Assembly: GCF_000711695.1 (NCBI RefSeq)
Contig: NW_013547013.1
Location: forward strand, 124,001-188,000
Reading direction: 5' to 3'
Source: Tilletiaria anomala UBC 951
Lineage: Eukaryota; Basidiomycota; Exobasidiomycetes; Georgefischeriales; Tilletiariaceae
DNA: 64,000 nucleotides
The first letter of the stretch is position 1; the number at the start of each line of letters is the position of its first letter. A model generated the notes under the pieces. The model searched no databases and was not told where the DNA came from. It saw only the letters and a program-made list of their open reading frames with translations. Made by a program: the position numbers and the translations under genes. This document shows positions 35,499 through 47,000 of the stretch, piece after piece.

Positions 35499-36363
35499 GG
35501 CGAAGCTGCTAGCTTGGATGACAGCTCTCGAGCGCTTCGCAGGGCATATATGATCGAAGAAGGCGATAGAGCGGAAGAGGGAGGCGTGCATCGAGCTGGG
35601 CCATCATCCCCTTGGTATATTCGTTTGGCAGGTCTGAGGGTGGGAAGCATGCTTAACTTTTCACAGACTTGAAGGATATGGGGGGTAGCAGGCATGGTGT
35701 GCAGGCACAAAAGCCCTTGGCCCGCAAATTAGTGCCCATACACAAGTACGGAACCAGTGAATCGGGAAAGTTTGGCCTTGATAGGCCTACATTCTGTGGA
35801 GATGCTGAAGTCCACTGGTTCATCATGCGGTTTGCAAGCGTTCGGTGTCTGAAAAGCGATCATCGTATTTGGTATGGTGAACGAAAACAAGACAACATGT
35901 GGGAAGCAACGTGGTCTATACTCTGGGCTGACTGCCGCATTGCCGACCGGATCAAGCGCATCGGAGACCTGTTTCTTGTCCGACTGGGGTCCTAGTTTCG
36001 CCGCAAGGTTTACTCTCTGCTCTTGTCTTCCTTTCTTACCCCTCAGATCAAGCCCGCCATCTTGCACGGTGACTTGTGGGCCGGAAATGCGGGCACGAAC
36101 AGCAAGACAGGCGAACCTGAAATCTTTCACACACCCAGCTACTACGGACACGGCGAGGTGGAGCGCTGCATGATGCGTATGTTTGGTGGGCTCACGCAGG
36201 GCTGCTTCCATATGCGTACCACGAAGTTCTTCCGCGGTCGCAACCCCATCACGAACAGGGGATACAGCTCGTAGAGCTGTACCATCATCTCAACAACGCA
36301 TACCTCTTTGGGGACGGATACAAGAGCGGGGCATCGAGCATCATGAGAACGCTCATCACGTGA
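35499..36363 (+). pseudogene. Fructosamine-3-kinase (FN3K family), decayed
   Basis: Relic of a kinase that phosphorylates fructosamine/ketosamine adducts so that glycated proteins are repaired. Recognisable pieces in order: GEAASL (35499-35516); PLARKLVPIHKYGTSESGKF with RPTFCGDAE (about 35715-35805), preceded by a good acceptor TTTTCACAG; KQDNMWEATWSILWADCRI with IKRIGDLFLVRLG (about 35885-35990); IKPAILHGDLWAGN, the catalytic HGDLW at 36065-36079, with SYYGHGEVE; and LVELYHHLNNAYLFGDGYKSGA (about 36270-36335). Damage: the intron between CGDAE and QDNMWE lacks usable splice sites; a TAG interrupts the frame at LGS-FRRK near 35992; and a one-base shift separates MFGG from AYHEVLPRS near 36200. 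The N-terminal lobe is missing or unrecognisable. Three independent faults make a sequencing artefact unlikely. It lies upstream of the GH9 gene, same strand. Confidence 0.82.
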
Positions 36364-37192
36364 TAAGGAGCGGCGGAGCGCTGACAAGATCGAGCTGTAA
36401 TGATAAGCCAGCACACACGCATGATACGAGCATACAATTGCATATCTGTGATGCTATTGGTTGGGCATGCTGGCCTATATTTGTAAGTAGTGACACCTTG
36501 AGGTCAATCACAACACAAGTGGCTCTCGATGGTAGTCCTCTATGAGGCAGTGTTACATCCTCTGCATCGGCTTGTCCTCCTATGGTCCGACGCCCAATCA
36601 GTGTCAGAGCTTCTGTTGATTTTGGCATCAAACATTTGAATCTGTACCACACATGCTGCGTTGGTGGATGGGTAAAATGTGAACGAACCATTGATGATTG
36701 ACACGGGACAAGTCGAACAAAAGCATGGGCCGCTGAAAGTACATGGGGATTTTGATTTAACTTCGGATGTGACTTGCAAGAATGGAGAAAGCGAGGAGAT
36801 AGAGATTGAGCGGACGAGCAACAACAACACAAAAGAAACAAGGAGGGAATGCCGAATGGACGACATCAGACAAGGCACGAGAGGAGGTTTTGACTTCGAG
36901 CGAGAGCCAAATAGCATTCACCGCAGTTGTCCAAAGTCCACGCTTTGAATACATCATCGTCCGCTCGAGTCTCTCGCATTCTTTCCATTGGCATCTTTGG
37001 ACCTCGTACTGCATTCTATTGACCGGCTCCATCTCTTGAGGCTTCCATTTGATGAGTCACGACTGTATACACATCTCTCTCTCCTCTCCTGCCTCTGGTT
37101 CGCCTCACACACATACTCTTCTACCCCTGCTGGCCGGGCTCGTCGTTCTTTGAATATCGCGCTTCTGACACGGCTGTGCTGTGCATACAATC
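36364..37192. promoter_or_regulatory. Promoter region of the GH9 gene
   Basis: About 830 bases. A pyrimidine-rich tract (ACATCTCTCTCTCCTCTCCT, about 37070-37090) lies some 100 bases before the start codon, as in many fungal promoters. A purine-rich run is at 36785-36815. No gene seen. Confidence 0.45.
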
Positions 37193-39025
37193 ATGCGGTT
37201 CATCACAACACTGCTCATAGCAGGGTCGCTCCTGCTAACGGCCTCACGTGCACAAAACCAGGTCTACCTTCCTCCGGATGCGAACAATGGTACCATCCCA
37301 ACAGCGGCCTCGGTCCTGTCCCACCCGGCCAAGGAAACCAATACACAGTACACCAACCTGCTGGGCAATCTGCTGTGGTTCTACGAGGCACAGCGTTCAG
37401 GTGCACTACCCCTGGACAACAGAGTGCTGTGGCGCAACAGCTCCCTTACCGACGACGGCCAAGCCGTATCACACGTAGACCTGTCCGGTGGCTATTATGA
37501 TGCCGGTGACACGATCAAGGCCACCTTGCCCCTCTCTTGGACGTTGCAATCGGCAGCTTGGGGTGCTGCCGCGTTCGGACAAGGATACAATCTGACTGGA
37601 CAAGCAGAATATCTCGATGGGATGCTTCGCTGGGGGTTGGATTGGATGATCAAGGCGTCAGAAACCCCCAATGCGCTCTGGGTGTTCGTCGGCAATATGA
37701 GCGCAGATGCTGCTTACTGGGGAGGCGACCAGGGCATCCCACAGCCACGTTCTGCGTACCAAGTGACGAACACAAGTCCAGGTACAGACGTTTTTGCAGC
37801 TGCGAGCGCAGCCTTTGCTGCGGCCAGCTTCCTGTACAACGGCGGTGTTCTGCCAGTGAATGGTAGCAGCCCCAAGATCGGCGGCGGCACGTCGCCGCTC
37901 GCTTCTCTCCGCAATGAGGCGTACGCGACCACTCTGCAGAGCCATGCTGTCACCATGTGGACTCTGGCGACTACGTCGATGCCTATGCAGTTGTACCAAA
38001 AGGTGGTCCCTGAGGTCGACCAAGTGTACGCATCGACAGATTACCTTGACGACCTCGTCTTGGCTGGCCTCTGGCTTGCCATCGCTACGGGCAACCGCAC
38101 CTATTCGGACCAGGCAGTGACTTACTACACGCAGATGCTCAACAGCTCCACGCAAGTCGCATTAGGGAAACTAGGTGGAGTGCTCAATTGGGACCAGAAG
38201 CAGCCCGCCACTGCTCCCCTGTTCGTCGCAGCTGCAACACTCAACTCCGCTCTTGGCATTGACCAGAATCGATTCTCCGCAGATGCAGAGGCCTATCTTG
38301 ACCTAGTCAGCTCTGCACGCCTGCCACATACCTATATGACGCCTGCTTCGTCCAACAGCAGCGGTCTGCTCTGGTTCACCGGCGACAGCGAAGACAACTC
38401 GCTCAACCCTGCTCTTAATGCTGCCTTCCTGCTGCAGTTCTACGAGGGCTTCTGCGCGGATCCCAACAAGGCTGCGCACTATCGCGACTTTGCCGACTCC
38501 CAGCTGGACTACACGCTCGGCAAGAATCCGATGAATGCAGTGTATGTCGTCGGTCAGCATCCCAATAGCGCACAGAATCCGCATAGCGCATTCGCAAGCG
38601 GGGGCTCCGACATAGGTAGCATCGATAACGACCCTCCCGTCGAGGCTCACGTCCTCTACGGCTGTGTCGTTGGTGGCCCTAACAGCAGAAACAAGTACTT
38701 CGATCAGCGTTCAGACTACGTACAGACCGAGTGTGCGCTCGACTACAACGCGCCGATGCTCTCGCTCATTGCCGCGCGCGTACAGCAGCAGGCGTTCACC
38801 GCTGCGCCAAGCAAGAATGTTGACCCAAAGAATGGGGGGCCCTACGGCGATCCTGTGTACGTCGCGCTTGCGCCTGGCACACGTGTCAATCCGACGCGCG
38901 ATGCCCAATCGAGGAGCGGCGGAGGAGTCACCCTTGCCGGCCAGCTCGCGATCGGCATCATTGCTTCGCTCGTCTTTCTCGCAGCTTGCGGTGCCGCAGG
39001 CTGGGTTTTCAGCAACAAGGCCTAG
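37193..39025 (+). CDS. Glycoside hydrolase family 9 endoglucanase, membrane-anchored
   Basis: Predicted inverting endo-beta-1,4-glucanase at the cell surface. Single exon, 610 residues. Signal peptide at 1-20 (MRFITTLLIAGSLLLTASRA). GH9 landmarks: LSGGYYDAGDTIKATLPLSW, whose two Asp residues are the expected catalytic base pair; YLDGMLRWGLDWMIKA; TDVFAAASAAFAAAS; YTLGKNPMNAVYVVG; and the C-terminal DQRSDYVQTECALDYNAPM, where the Glu is the expected acid. After about 70 Gly/Ser/Ala residues there is a terminal membrane helix LAGQLAIGIIASLVFLAACG ending in a short cytosolic KA, so the enzyme is probably anchored type I. Many Asn-x-Ser/Thr sites. Start ATG at 37193; an in-frame GTG twelve bases upstream is not used. 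Role could be cell-wall beta-glucan remodelling instead of plant cellulose digestion. The upstream FN3K relic is on the same strand. Confidence 0.93.
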   Translation: MRFITTLLIAGSLLLTASRAQNQVYLPPDANNGTIPTAASVLSHPAKETNTQYTNLLGNLLWFYEAQRSGALPLDNRVLWRNSSLTDDGQAVSHVDLSGGYYDAGDTIKATLPLSWTLQSAAWGAAAFGQGYNLTGQAEYLDGMLRWGLDWMIKASETPNALWVFVGNMSADAAYWGGDQGIPQPRSAYQVTNTSPGTDVFAAASAAFAAASFLYNGGVLPVNGSSPKIGGGTSPLASLRNEAYATTLQSHAVTMWTLATTSMPMQLYQKVVPEVDQVYASTDYLDDLVLAGLWLAIATGNRTYSDQAVTYYTQMLNSSTQVALGKLGGVLNWDQKQPATAPLFVAAATLNSALGIDQNRFSADAEAYLDLVSSARLPHTYMTPASSNSSGLLWFTGDSEDNSLNPALNAAFLLQFYEGFCADPNKAAHYRDFADSQLDYTLGKNPMNAVYVVGQHPNSAQNPHSAFASGGSDIGSIDNDPPVEAHVLYGCVVGGPNSRNKYFDQRSDYVQTECALDYNAPMLSLIAARVQQQAFTAAPSKNVDPKNGGPYGDPVYVALAPGTRVNPTRDAQSRSGGGVTLAGQLAIGIIASLVFLAACGAAGWVFSNKA

Positions 39026-39209
39026 TCTTATCTATTTAGCACGCTTCTCTACCCTATTTTTATCAGCATGGACAATAATATTTGATCCCGTTTGGCAATC
39101 GACTCGCCCGGCGAGATCCCGCATTCGCTCGTTTATACCTGGTTTGCAACTTCTATCTACACAATGCCCCAAGGAAGGTTTAAACCACTCATGCTCATCC
39201 TTGCGATGC

Positions 39210-40725
39210 TCAGTTCCACGTTGGATCCTCATCCTCGCTCATGGTACCAGACTCTTCCTCCATCTCTTCGCGCCTGTTGCGTTCTTCCATTTGCAACTTG
39301 TAGATCTTGAACCTGCTACTGTCCACTGCAGTCGGCTGACTCGCCTGCACGAAAAGCGCATTAACGAGCCTCTGTCTTAGCTTTCCGGCGCGATTAGGCT
39401 TGAGAAGCTGTTCGATTTCGCCTTGCGCAAGGGTGTCGTTCGCTTCCTCTCCTTCTGCGTCGGTATCCGCCAAGTCTGCTGTCACGTTTTGCCGACCAGC
39501 TAGGTAATCTGCGTTGGTGGAAGCCAGGATTATGCGTCTGCATCGCGTCTCAGCCTTCTCGACCACAGCAATGTCATCTGCATCGCTCGCAGCGTCTCTA
39601 GGCACCGGCGTACTGAGCACTATCGCGTCGTTCAATATGGGGCCGAGTACCTCCTCCATCACACGTTTGTACAGCGCTTGAGCGGGAGTTCGAGCAGCTG
39701 CTGCGATGAAGGGTGAGAGTAGGTCCAGGAGAGGTAGCAACTGCTCTTCCTCCTTTGACTCATTCTTGCTACCTGCCAGCCGTGCGAGTGAATCTTTGCG
39801 CAACCCAAGTAGTATCTTGTCCAATTCATCGACGAAGACGTCGCAGATGTGGTTCTTGATGGACGTGGGAACTTTTGGGTCGGTCGAGCAGAGCGCACCA
39901 CCCTCTTTGGTCCATATCTGTGTGAAGCGATCTACCGCTGCTGCGTTCCAGTCTTCGCTGGATAAGAGGCGTAGCGATGCATTTACGAATCGTCTCATCA
40001 GGAGGTAGAATTTTGGGACCCTGTGAGGAAAGAAAAGCTCAGCCTAGCTCCAAGAACACAGCTTTATGGACACTACAGCGCGCACCTGTGCTTGTCGAGG
40101 AGAGCCCACTCTCGAACCATCGAGTCCCAGAATCCTTCAAGGAAAGCCAGCGCTGCGCGAGCACGATCGGACATTTCAGTCGCCTTTCCTTTGCCCTTGT
40201 CATTGTTCGCATTGCTGGCATCCGACGCGGACTGTGGGATCAGGAGCATCAGGTTGGAAAGCTCGTCCGCAAGCGCTTGCTGCACTAGCGGCTTGTCTGA
40301 ATGGTAGAAACCTAAATTGTATATTTTTCAAAAAGTAAGAGACTACAGCAAGCTAAGAGCAAGCCTGGCCGACAGATACTCACACTGGAAAATGCCTCTC
40401 CAGAGCTTGGCCATCTCCTTGGGCGGGATGACATTCTGTCCAGAGCGAATAAGGAAACCGGCGAGTGCCTTGATGGCTCGATCTCGTTCGCGTTTGTCTG
40501 CGATGGACCGAAGCAGCACAACATGGTGATAGCGCAGGGAAGGAGTCGATATAATCAGCTTCTTAATTTTCGCCCGACAATGTTTCTCCTTCATGTGTCG
40601 ATGTTGTGCCGGCAAGACTCACCACTGGAGGCCAATGTCTTTGCAAGTGGAATCGCAGGCTCGACATCGTTCGACGAGGATGTCGCCGCCTTCTTTTGCC
40701 GTTTCGCAGCTCGTTCCGACGACAT
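39210..40725 (-). CDS. RRP1: RRP1/Nop52 ribosomal RNA processing protein
   Basis: Nucleolar protein needed for 27S pre-rRNA processing on the 60S pathway. Four exons, 40725-40623, 40497-40384, 40296-40086 and 40020-39210, phase-consistent, about 412 residues. Family blocks are rebuilt across junctions: DKRERDRAIKALAGFLI, EMAKLWRGIFQ, KPLVQQALADELSNL, ALAFLEGFWDSMVREW, LLDKHRVPKFYLLMRRFVNA, SLRLLSSEDW, and GGALCSTDPKVPTSIKNHI with VFVDELDKI. A basic start (ERAAKRQKK) is a likely nuclear signal. The second junction gives FQYKPLVQQ where relatives have a few more residues, so that exon edge is less certain. Divergent from bS16m over a 454-base shared promoter. Confidence 0.93.
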
Positions 40726-41179
40726 GCTCGGTAGCCTCGTGAGCGTCTTACTTGCTTGCGACGAGTCCAACGGAAGTTGCGCACTGAGAAATGCCCTGTT
40801 GAATGATCAGCTCTCCTTTGAGAGCATAACGCTTGTCCATGAAGGTCGAGACAGTACAGTACCAAGAAAAGTGGCAGAAAGTTATTGGAAAGCTGCTGAG
40901 AGCGTCAGACAGGCGGGAACGGAAAAAATGTGGAAGCCTCGTTCTCGGCCGAAACGCACAGTTCCGGTGGCCTTTTCCATCAATCAACCCATCTCAGTTC
41001 TCATCTTCGTGGAAGCTCAGCTCCCTTTCTCTTAATGCTCTTAATGGCCTTCACTGCTGGTCGTCCGTCAATGTGACTGACGACTTACGTTGCTCCCAAC
41101 GCAATCGCTCTTGGCAGAAGCTGAAGTCAACGCACTCGTTGCCATTACTTGAACCCCAATTCCTCGGTTTTCCGACATC
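40726..41179. promoter_or_regulatory. Bidirectional promoter (RRP1 / bS16m)
   Basis: 454 bases between the divergent starts of a nucleolar rRNA-processing gene and a mitochondrial ribosomal protein gene. No TATA box or binding site could be named with confidence. Open frames here are shadows. Confidence 0.5.
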
Positions 41180-41890
41180 ATGCCCGTCCGCCTGCGTCTT
41201 GCCCGCCACGGCACTCGCAACAATCCCTTCTACCATGTCGTCGCCATCGCGGACCACAAACCGCGGGACGCTCGACCTATCGAAAAGCTAGGCGAATATG
41301 ATCCCATTCCGCGCCGGGTTCTCGCTCGCCCTGCTCCAGCATGGGCACCGCACATGGGCACCCTGGCCACCAGCAACCGGTTGCCGATCGATGCGATCAT
41401 CGGTGGGAAGGGCAAGGGAAAAGCAAAAGGGGATCCGTACGATACCGCTGGCCAGGTCATCGGCTCTGGCATCGCGCAAGAGGATGATTTTCGGCTGGAA
41501 AAACGCCTTGAGTGGAACACGAAAAGGATTCAGTACTGGCTCAGCGTAGGGGCGCAGCCGTCCAAGCCGGTAGCCAGGATGCTTGACAAGGTGAGTGTGC
41601 TTCGTCGTGGGATCATCCTTTCCAATGCGGATTCGCTGACGCTTGTAATGGCTGGACTTTCTGTATAAACTAAGGCCGGGCTTTTACCACATGGAAAGTT
41701 CTTCAGTGGTGTCTGGAAGCCGCTATCAGCACTTGATGGGTCCAAAGCAGACCCAGCACAGCTCAAGCCGAACAAGCACGAAAAAGACGTCACTGGGGAC
41801 TCCAAGCTGCCCTCCAGCGCGAGCAGTCTAAGCGCCAGCATGGGCGCAGAAAGCAAAAAGGATGGAGCTAGATTGGCGCAAGCCGCATGA
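41180..41890 (+). CDS. MRPS16: Mitochondrial ribosomal protein bS16m
   Basis: Small-subunit mitoribosome protein. Two exons, 41180-41590 and 41675-41890, phase 0, about 208 residues. The bS16 start is unmistakable: VRLRLARHGTRNNPFYHVVA, then DARPIEKLGEYDP. Bacterial bS16 continues almost directly to the second half, but here about 55 residues are inserted (Lys/Gly-rich GGKGKGKAKGDPYDTAG and a charged stretch) before LEWNTKRIQYWLSVGAQPS and VARMLDKAGLLP, the normal end of the fold. A Ser/Lys/Asp-rich tail of about 60 residues follows. No separate presequence is obvious; the basic N-terminus may serve, as is common for S16 in fungi. The acceptor (AACTAAG) is weak but the phase and the DKAGLL join fit. 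Confidence 0.92.
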
Positions 41891-42026
41891 CCCTCGATAG
41901 CGCGCCTAAGCATAAGGAACAACCTCTACAGCCTCAATAATAATCAGATTTGCGTTTTACCCATGAAACAGTTCTAGCGTGAACGGGTCTCCACATGCGA
42001 TGCAATAGCTCATCAAGGGAATGACT

Positions 42027-44078
42027 TCAATCGTCTTCCTCCCCTTGTAAAGACAGCTCTGAGCTGAAGGTATCGTTATCTTGCGAATCTATCAGAGCAT
42101 TGTCTGCCAGGCCAATTGCAACGAAGCTCAGCTGTGGGAAGAAAGTGCATGTACCAGTAGTCAGATGGAGATCACTGTATGTACCATTGCAAAATGAGGC
42201 GCGTACCAGGACCATAGCGCTGCCAATGATGGCTTGTGTGCCTCCAGAATGGCTCCCGCGCAGCACGTCGCCGATAACGGCGAGCGGGATCGTCAAGCTT
42301 AGGCCGACAGTAGCGATGAGCGGACTACTTTTAAGCATAGCGAGTAGATAAGCAAAGTCGCTCGTGAACGTAATCGCCATGTTTGTCGCTACGCCTGCCC
42401 AGGTAAGCCAGTCTGAGGGCCAGGCGAAAGGCTCGAGTTTCGTCAGGTGCAGGAGGAGACCAAATGGCCAGAGAAGTGTGATGTTGAAGAGGCCGACGAA
42501 GCCAAAGAAGAGCGGCATAGAAACCCTGTCTTCAGAACCGATTTTGAGCTTGAGGAGCGTCACGTAAATGGCGTAGACTGTTAAGTCGAAATGCGCAAAT
42601 TGAAGTCAGAAACAACAGAATAATGAAGCGGAATCGATGGCGAGTGCGGCGAATTTACAAAATGCAGACGCAAGCGAGAGCAAGTCGCCGGCGATAACAT
42701 TGATCGGTGCAGCCAGGGTGCCAAGAAGAGTCGCATCATTCCCGATCTCAATCCGATCAATCAAACCAGCGTCAGCCCAAGTGACCATTGCAACACCAGT
42801 AAAACTGATGGCGACAGCAACGAGCTTGGTCCACGTGAAGCGTTCGACGGCAAAGAGTGTGCCGAGCGCAAGCGTGAAAAAGCCACTCGCGGATGACAGC
42901 GTTGTGCCTGAAGCGACGGAAGTGAGGCCCAGGCCGGCGTTCAAGCTGTAGTTCGCGAGGAACCAGACGAGGGTGAATTGCAAGGAGAGGAATGAGGTCT
43001 GCCGAAGAGTAAGCGGAGGGAGACGTGGCGAAACTGGAACTGCCGCGTCCCCGGATGATGCTGCGAGCGCAAGCTGATCCGGAAAGGTGTCGGAGCCAGC
43101 ATTGCTGCCTGCCCTGTCCTGGGACGGCCTTCGAGAGGTGTGCGAACCCGCGGCAGCGCCTCCAGAGACAGAGAGGATGGACGCGGGCCTTCGGCCATCG
43201 ATGGAAGATGGCCGCGGAGCAAAAGTCGCAGAGCGCAAGATGTCGACAGAAGAGCTGTTGCACAAAAGACGACCACGTAAGAGCGTCTCCGTCGCGGCGT
43301 GTGGTCCGAAGCCCGTCCCCGCTGCACCTTCCGTCCTGTGGCAATGCGTCACTGCTGGCGCGCACGCGTCGTCTTCTACATTGCCGTTGGTGCTTGGTAT
43401 GGATAGATATCTAAGAGATCACAGGGGAGAATATGGGGTCAGAAAATGCTGAAACCTATCATCGGGAAACGAAACACTCGCCCGCCATGTTCTGTCGGGT
43501 TGAGAGAGATCTGATATCCCTCTGGCAATCGGAAGCCCAGCTTCTCCCACCAGCGCATGACATTCTGCTCTTCGATGTCGTCTGCCCGCCTTTCTTGCCT
43601 TTTGGCGTTGTTCTTGGAAGTTGCTTTAAGGAAACAGAAGGGGATGAGGTAGAGGAAAAATGAGGATGTGTTGAAGTATGTCACAGCAAACGGCTTATGG
43701 TAGCCGTGTGTCCTGATTGGGCGAAGCGGGGACAATGTAAGCAGGTCAGCGTCATTTCCATGCGAATGAAAGCAAGTCACCAATAGCCTGAGATACTTCA
43801 TAAACGCACAGAACAGTGTTAGTCAGAAAGTTGGACCCGGTCCAGAGCAAAACTACGAGTAGCAATAGTAAGATGCCGACGAGGTAGTCGTCTTTCCGTT
43901 GTTTTTGCGCTTCGTTCTCTTCTTTGCGCCCTCCACTTCTCGAGGACCCTGGGCGAGGTTGCCGCGCGCGTGCCCGGCTGGTTTCCTCCTGCTCTCTTGC
44001 TATGATCGAGAGAAATGGGCTGTTCTCGTCGTCCTCGGCACGTCCATCTGCAGCGACGGACACGTTCGTGATGGTCAT
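42027..44078 (-). CDS. SLC35F5-like drug/metabolite-superfamily transporter
   Basis: Ten-helix membrane transporter of the SLC35F/YML018C group, likely vacuolar; substrate unknown. Five exons, 44078-43810, 43712-43482, 43410-42659, 42577-42207 and 42131-42027, phase-consistent, about 575 residues. Family features: DDYLVGILLLLLVVLLWTGS, the junction TNTVLTHGYHKPFAVTYFNT, TSFLSLQFTLVWFLANYSLN, SSASGFFTLALGTLFAVERF, SFTGVAMVTWAD, SLASAFFYAIYVTLLKLKI and RVSMPLFFGFVGLFNITLLW. Between helices 2 and 3 is a Ser/Ala-rich cytosolic loop of about 150 residues. The second intron starts with GC (GCGAGT) and ends TTAG; no GT donor gives a consistent frame. The acidic C-terminus ends GEEDD. Confidence 0.9.
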
Positions 44079-47000
44079 CGTCGGTGCTCTAGCTCAGACG
44101 AGCAGAGCCAGGGCAGCGCGCGAAAGGCGTTGATGGAGGGTCAAGTGGCGGGATCAGGCATGGACTGCCACCGACACAAGCAAAGGTTTGTTGCGGTCCC
44201 GGTCATTCCATACGCTCCTACATGCCATCGTCGTCCGACACGCTGGACGTACATCGACCAACCAGTACCACTATGTACGTCAATGGATCGGCCCATAGAG
44301 GGGCGGCCAAAATTATATTAAAAAACCAAATGAGATCTCCGCGCTTTTGTGAATCCCAAACGTCACGTAATTGTGGCCATTTTGAAGCACAGCTGAAGCC
44401 CATAAAGGTGTTGAGAGGTTCTGTTGGCACTGCCCAAGTGTATATTAGTTCTGGGTTAACTAGGTTCAAGAGGCTGTGGCAACCAAATCCAGGGATACGG
44501 TACACAAGTCACCTGAATGGCGCACATTTGCATGAGCCTTGCAATTCATCAAGTCGGGTAAAAATGCCTACAATGCACTTGCGTGGGTTGAAAAATACAC
44601 AGCACGGCAACGCTATCTTCAGTGCACACAGACTCTCCTCATTCATCTCTCATTGCATCACACTTGCATGGAAGCGGAGAGGTGATTTTAAGGTATTCGA
44701 GGTGCTGTGTCTACTGGAGGATGCGGTATACGATTATAGTGTTCATGGGTCCAGATACCATCGCATATAGGTACGTATATACGAGTACACACGTGCTGAA
44801 AGCTCGTCGTCCACGAAAGTCGATTTTTCTCATGATGAATGGCTTTTCGACATGCAAAACCAGATTTCCTGCAGGTTAGGATCAAACAGGAAACACGATT
44901 TGATGTGACGGTTGGATCTCAAGTGAGTCACCGACAGGGGCCATGTGAATCGAGCCCTTGCCTGTGGCCTGCGATACCTCTGTAAAGCTCCACGATGCCA
45001 TTGGGATGATGCCTTGATGATGACTTCTTTTGATGGTGGGAGACTAGGCGAGGCCAGTGAGAGATGGCATCGAACTGTTCAACGGTCTGTACTACATGAA
45101 TCTGTTTATGTTCCTTGGCCCGTACACGTAAGGGGGAACTCTCGCCCCCGCCCGCGACCTCCTCTTCCTGTACCAGGGACCTTTCGGTCGACGAATGATG
45201 AACTCGAACTGTGGCCAGTGAAAGGTTTTCGTGCTCCTCTAGCATGCTCATCATCAAAAGCTAGCACCAGCCGTCAGGACATCCAAAGTCGAGCAACTTG
45301 AAGCAGGCTCAGAGGTTCTGGTGATAGGCAACGTCTGAAGTAATCTGTCATTGCGGTACTGCCGGGATTGGACCGTTCAATCGAATTCGATCGCCTGATT
45401 TCAAGCCTTGGACCGACCGAGACTTTTCGCTGCCATGTCGATTCTCTCACAATCCAGTCGGTCTAAGCCCAAGCAACAATCAAGATGGACATGCCACCAG
45501 TAGCTTCGGTACCAGCCATTACATGGGCGCGAGCATAAGACTTTTCTTGGGTATAATGTCGCGTGGGGCTCCTTGTTCTTGTATATTGGCGGTTGCGGGT
45601 GCAGCAGATGTGCTGTTAAACAATGTTGGGCTCTGTGCATGGCTTGGCATAGGGCTCGTGCCATCAATGGATTGCTGACATGCACCTCTTGCACTGGCGC
45701 AAGTGTGGTCTCGTAGGAGTAGGGAACATTCGGATTCATGTGCTTTCTGCACAACTTGGTGTCGGCTCTAGTGCAAGTCTGACAAGAGAGAAAGTGTAAA
45801 CCCATTTAGCAATGTGACAGGCTTTCGACGATGCTGATACTGGCTGATTATTCGGCCACTTAACAATAAGCCGGTCTGGATGATTCAGCGTGGTCAGAAG
45901 TGCACGAGAATCAGCTCGTCACTGCAAGCGGAGATAGAAACATCAAGTGGTGGGACATTGGACTAAAGCACTACAAAGTGTCGGAGAGAGTGTGAGAGCA
46001 GCCTGCTGACATGATGGTTGCAGGAACCATTTGATTCGAAATTGACATAAGCACAGGAGAGAAGTAGGTGATGATTGGAGCAACCTCAAGAAAGGGGTTC
46101 TCGCTAGTAGCAACAGGACGCGAGCATGCGAACAACGAGCCCGTCCACGCGTCGTATACTCATACGGTCTTCGAACTCGAAGGTCGCCGAAGTAATTGCC
46201 TTGACGCCCAGGTCCGTGTGGTACTGTGCCATCCTGAACAGTCAACCACACTGACAGCTATTACAGCCCATAGTGCCTGAATATATGGTTGCTCTTGGTC
46301 ACCACAAGATGGCGAGGTGCTTGCTTCATCAATAGGCGACAGCGGCGAGTGCGTATTTGACTTATGAACAGGTCGTACAGCAATACCAACCATCGCCGGA
46401 GGGCCAACATCTGCAAAGGATATAATATGAACTCGACTTGCTCTAGCCATTAAACCTCCCAGGACAATCGTTCTAGTCATTTACGCATCATTACTAGTAT
46501 GTACTGGACATTCTGTTGGACACAGACGTGTGAAGATTGACCATGGCGACCGACCGACATTGGTTCGTGTTAAACAGCCTCGAGTCGCCACGTAAACCCA
46601 CACATGATTGTTTCTCAAATTATCGCGTAAACCCGGTCGAGTTTGAATTCCTGCTATTCATTTGAGCATCAGCGCGAATCGATGGCGGCTCTTCCAGTGC
46701 CACACTTGAGAACCAATTGGCGACAAAGGATCGGGATCGCCGCCCTTTCTCTCTGGCCAGTGGCCCACCCCATCCGTCCCGTCCGCTCAGGCCTTTGCAC
46801 TTGTGCGCTGACCAGTCTCCGACCCGAAGACCGCAAGCAGGCTCTTCTGAGCACCCTGAAACAGAGCAACGGCCATCGTCCCTCGTGCCTGGAAGAGTCT
46901 GCGCGGCCGTTCACGTGTCGCGAAGAGACACGATCGCGTTCCAACAGCAGCCTAGCCAGGCCCAGCCACTGGTTCCTCCCGCTCAGCAAAGCAACACGAA

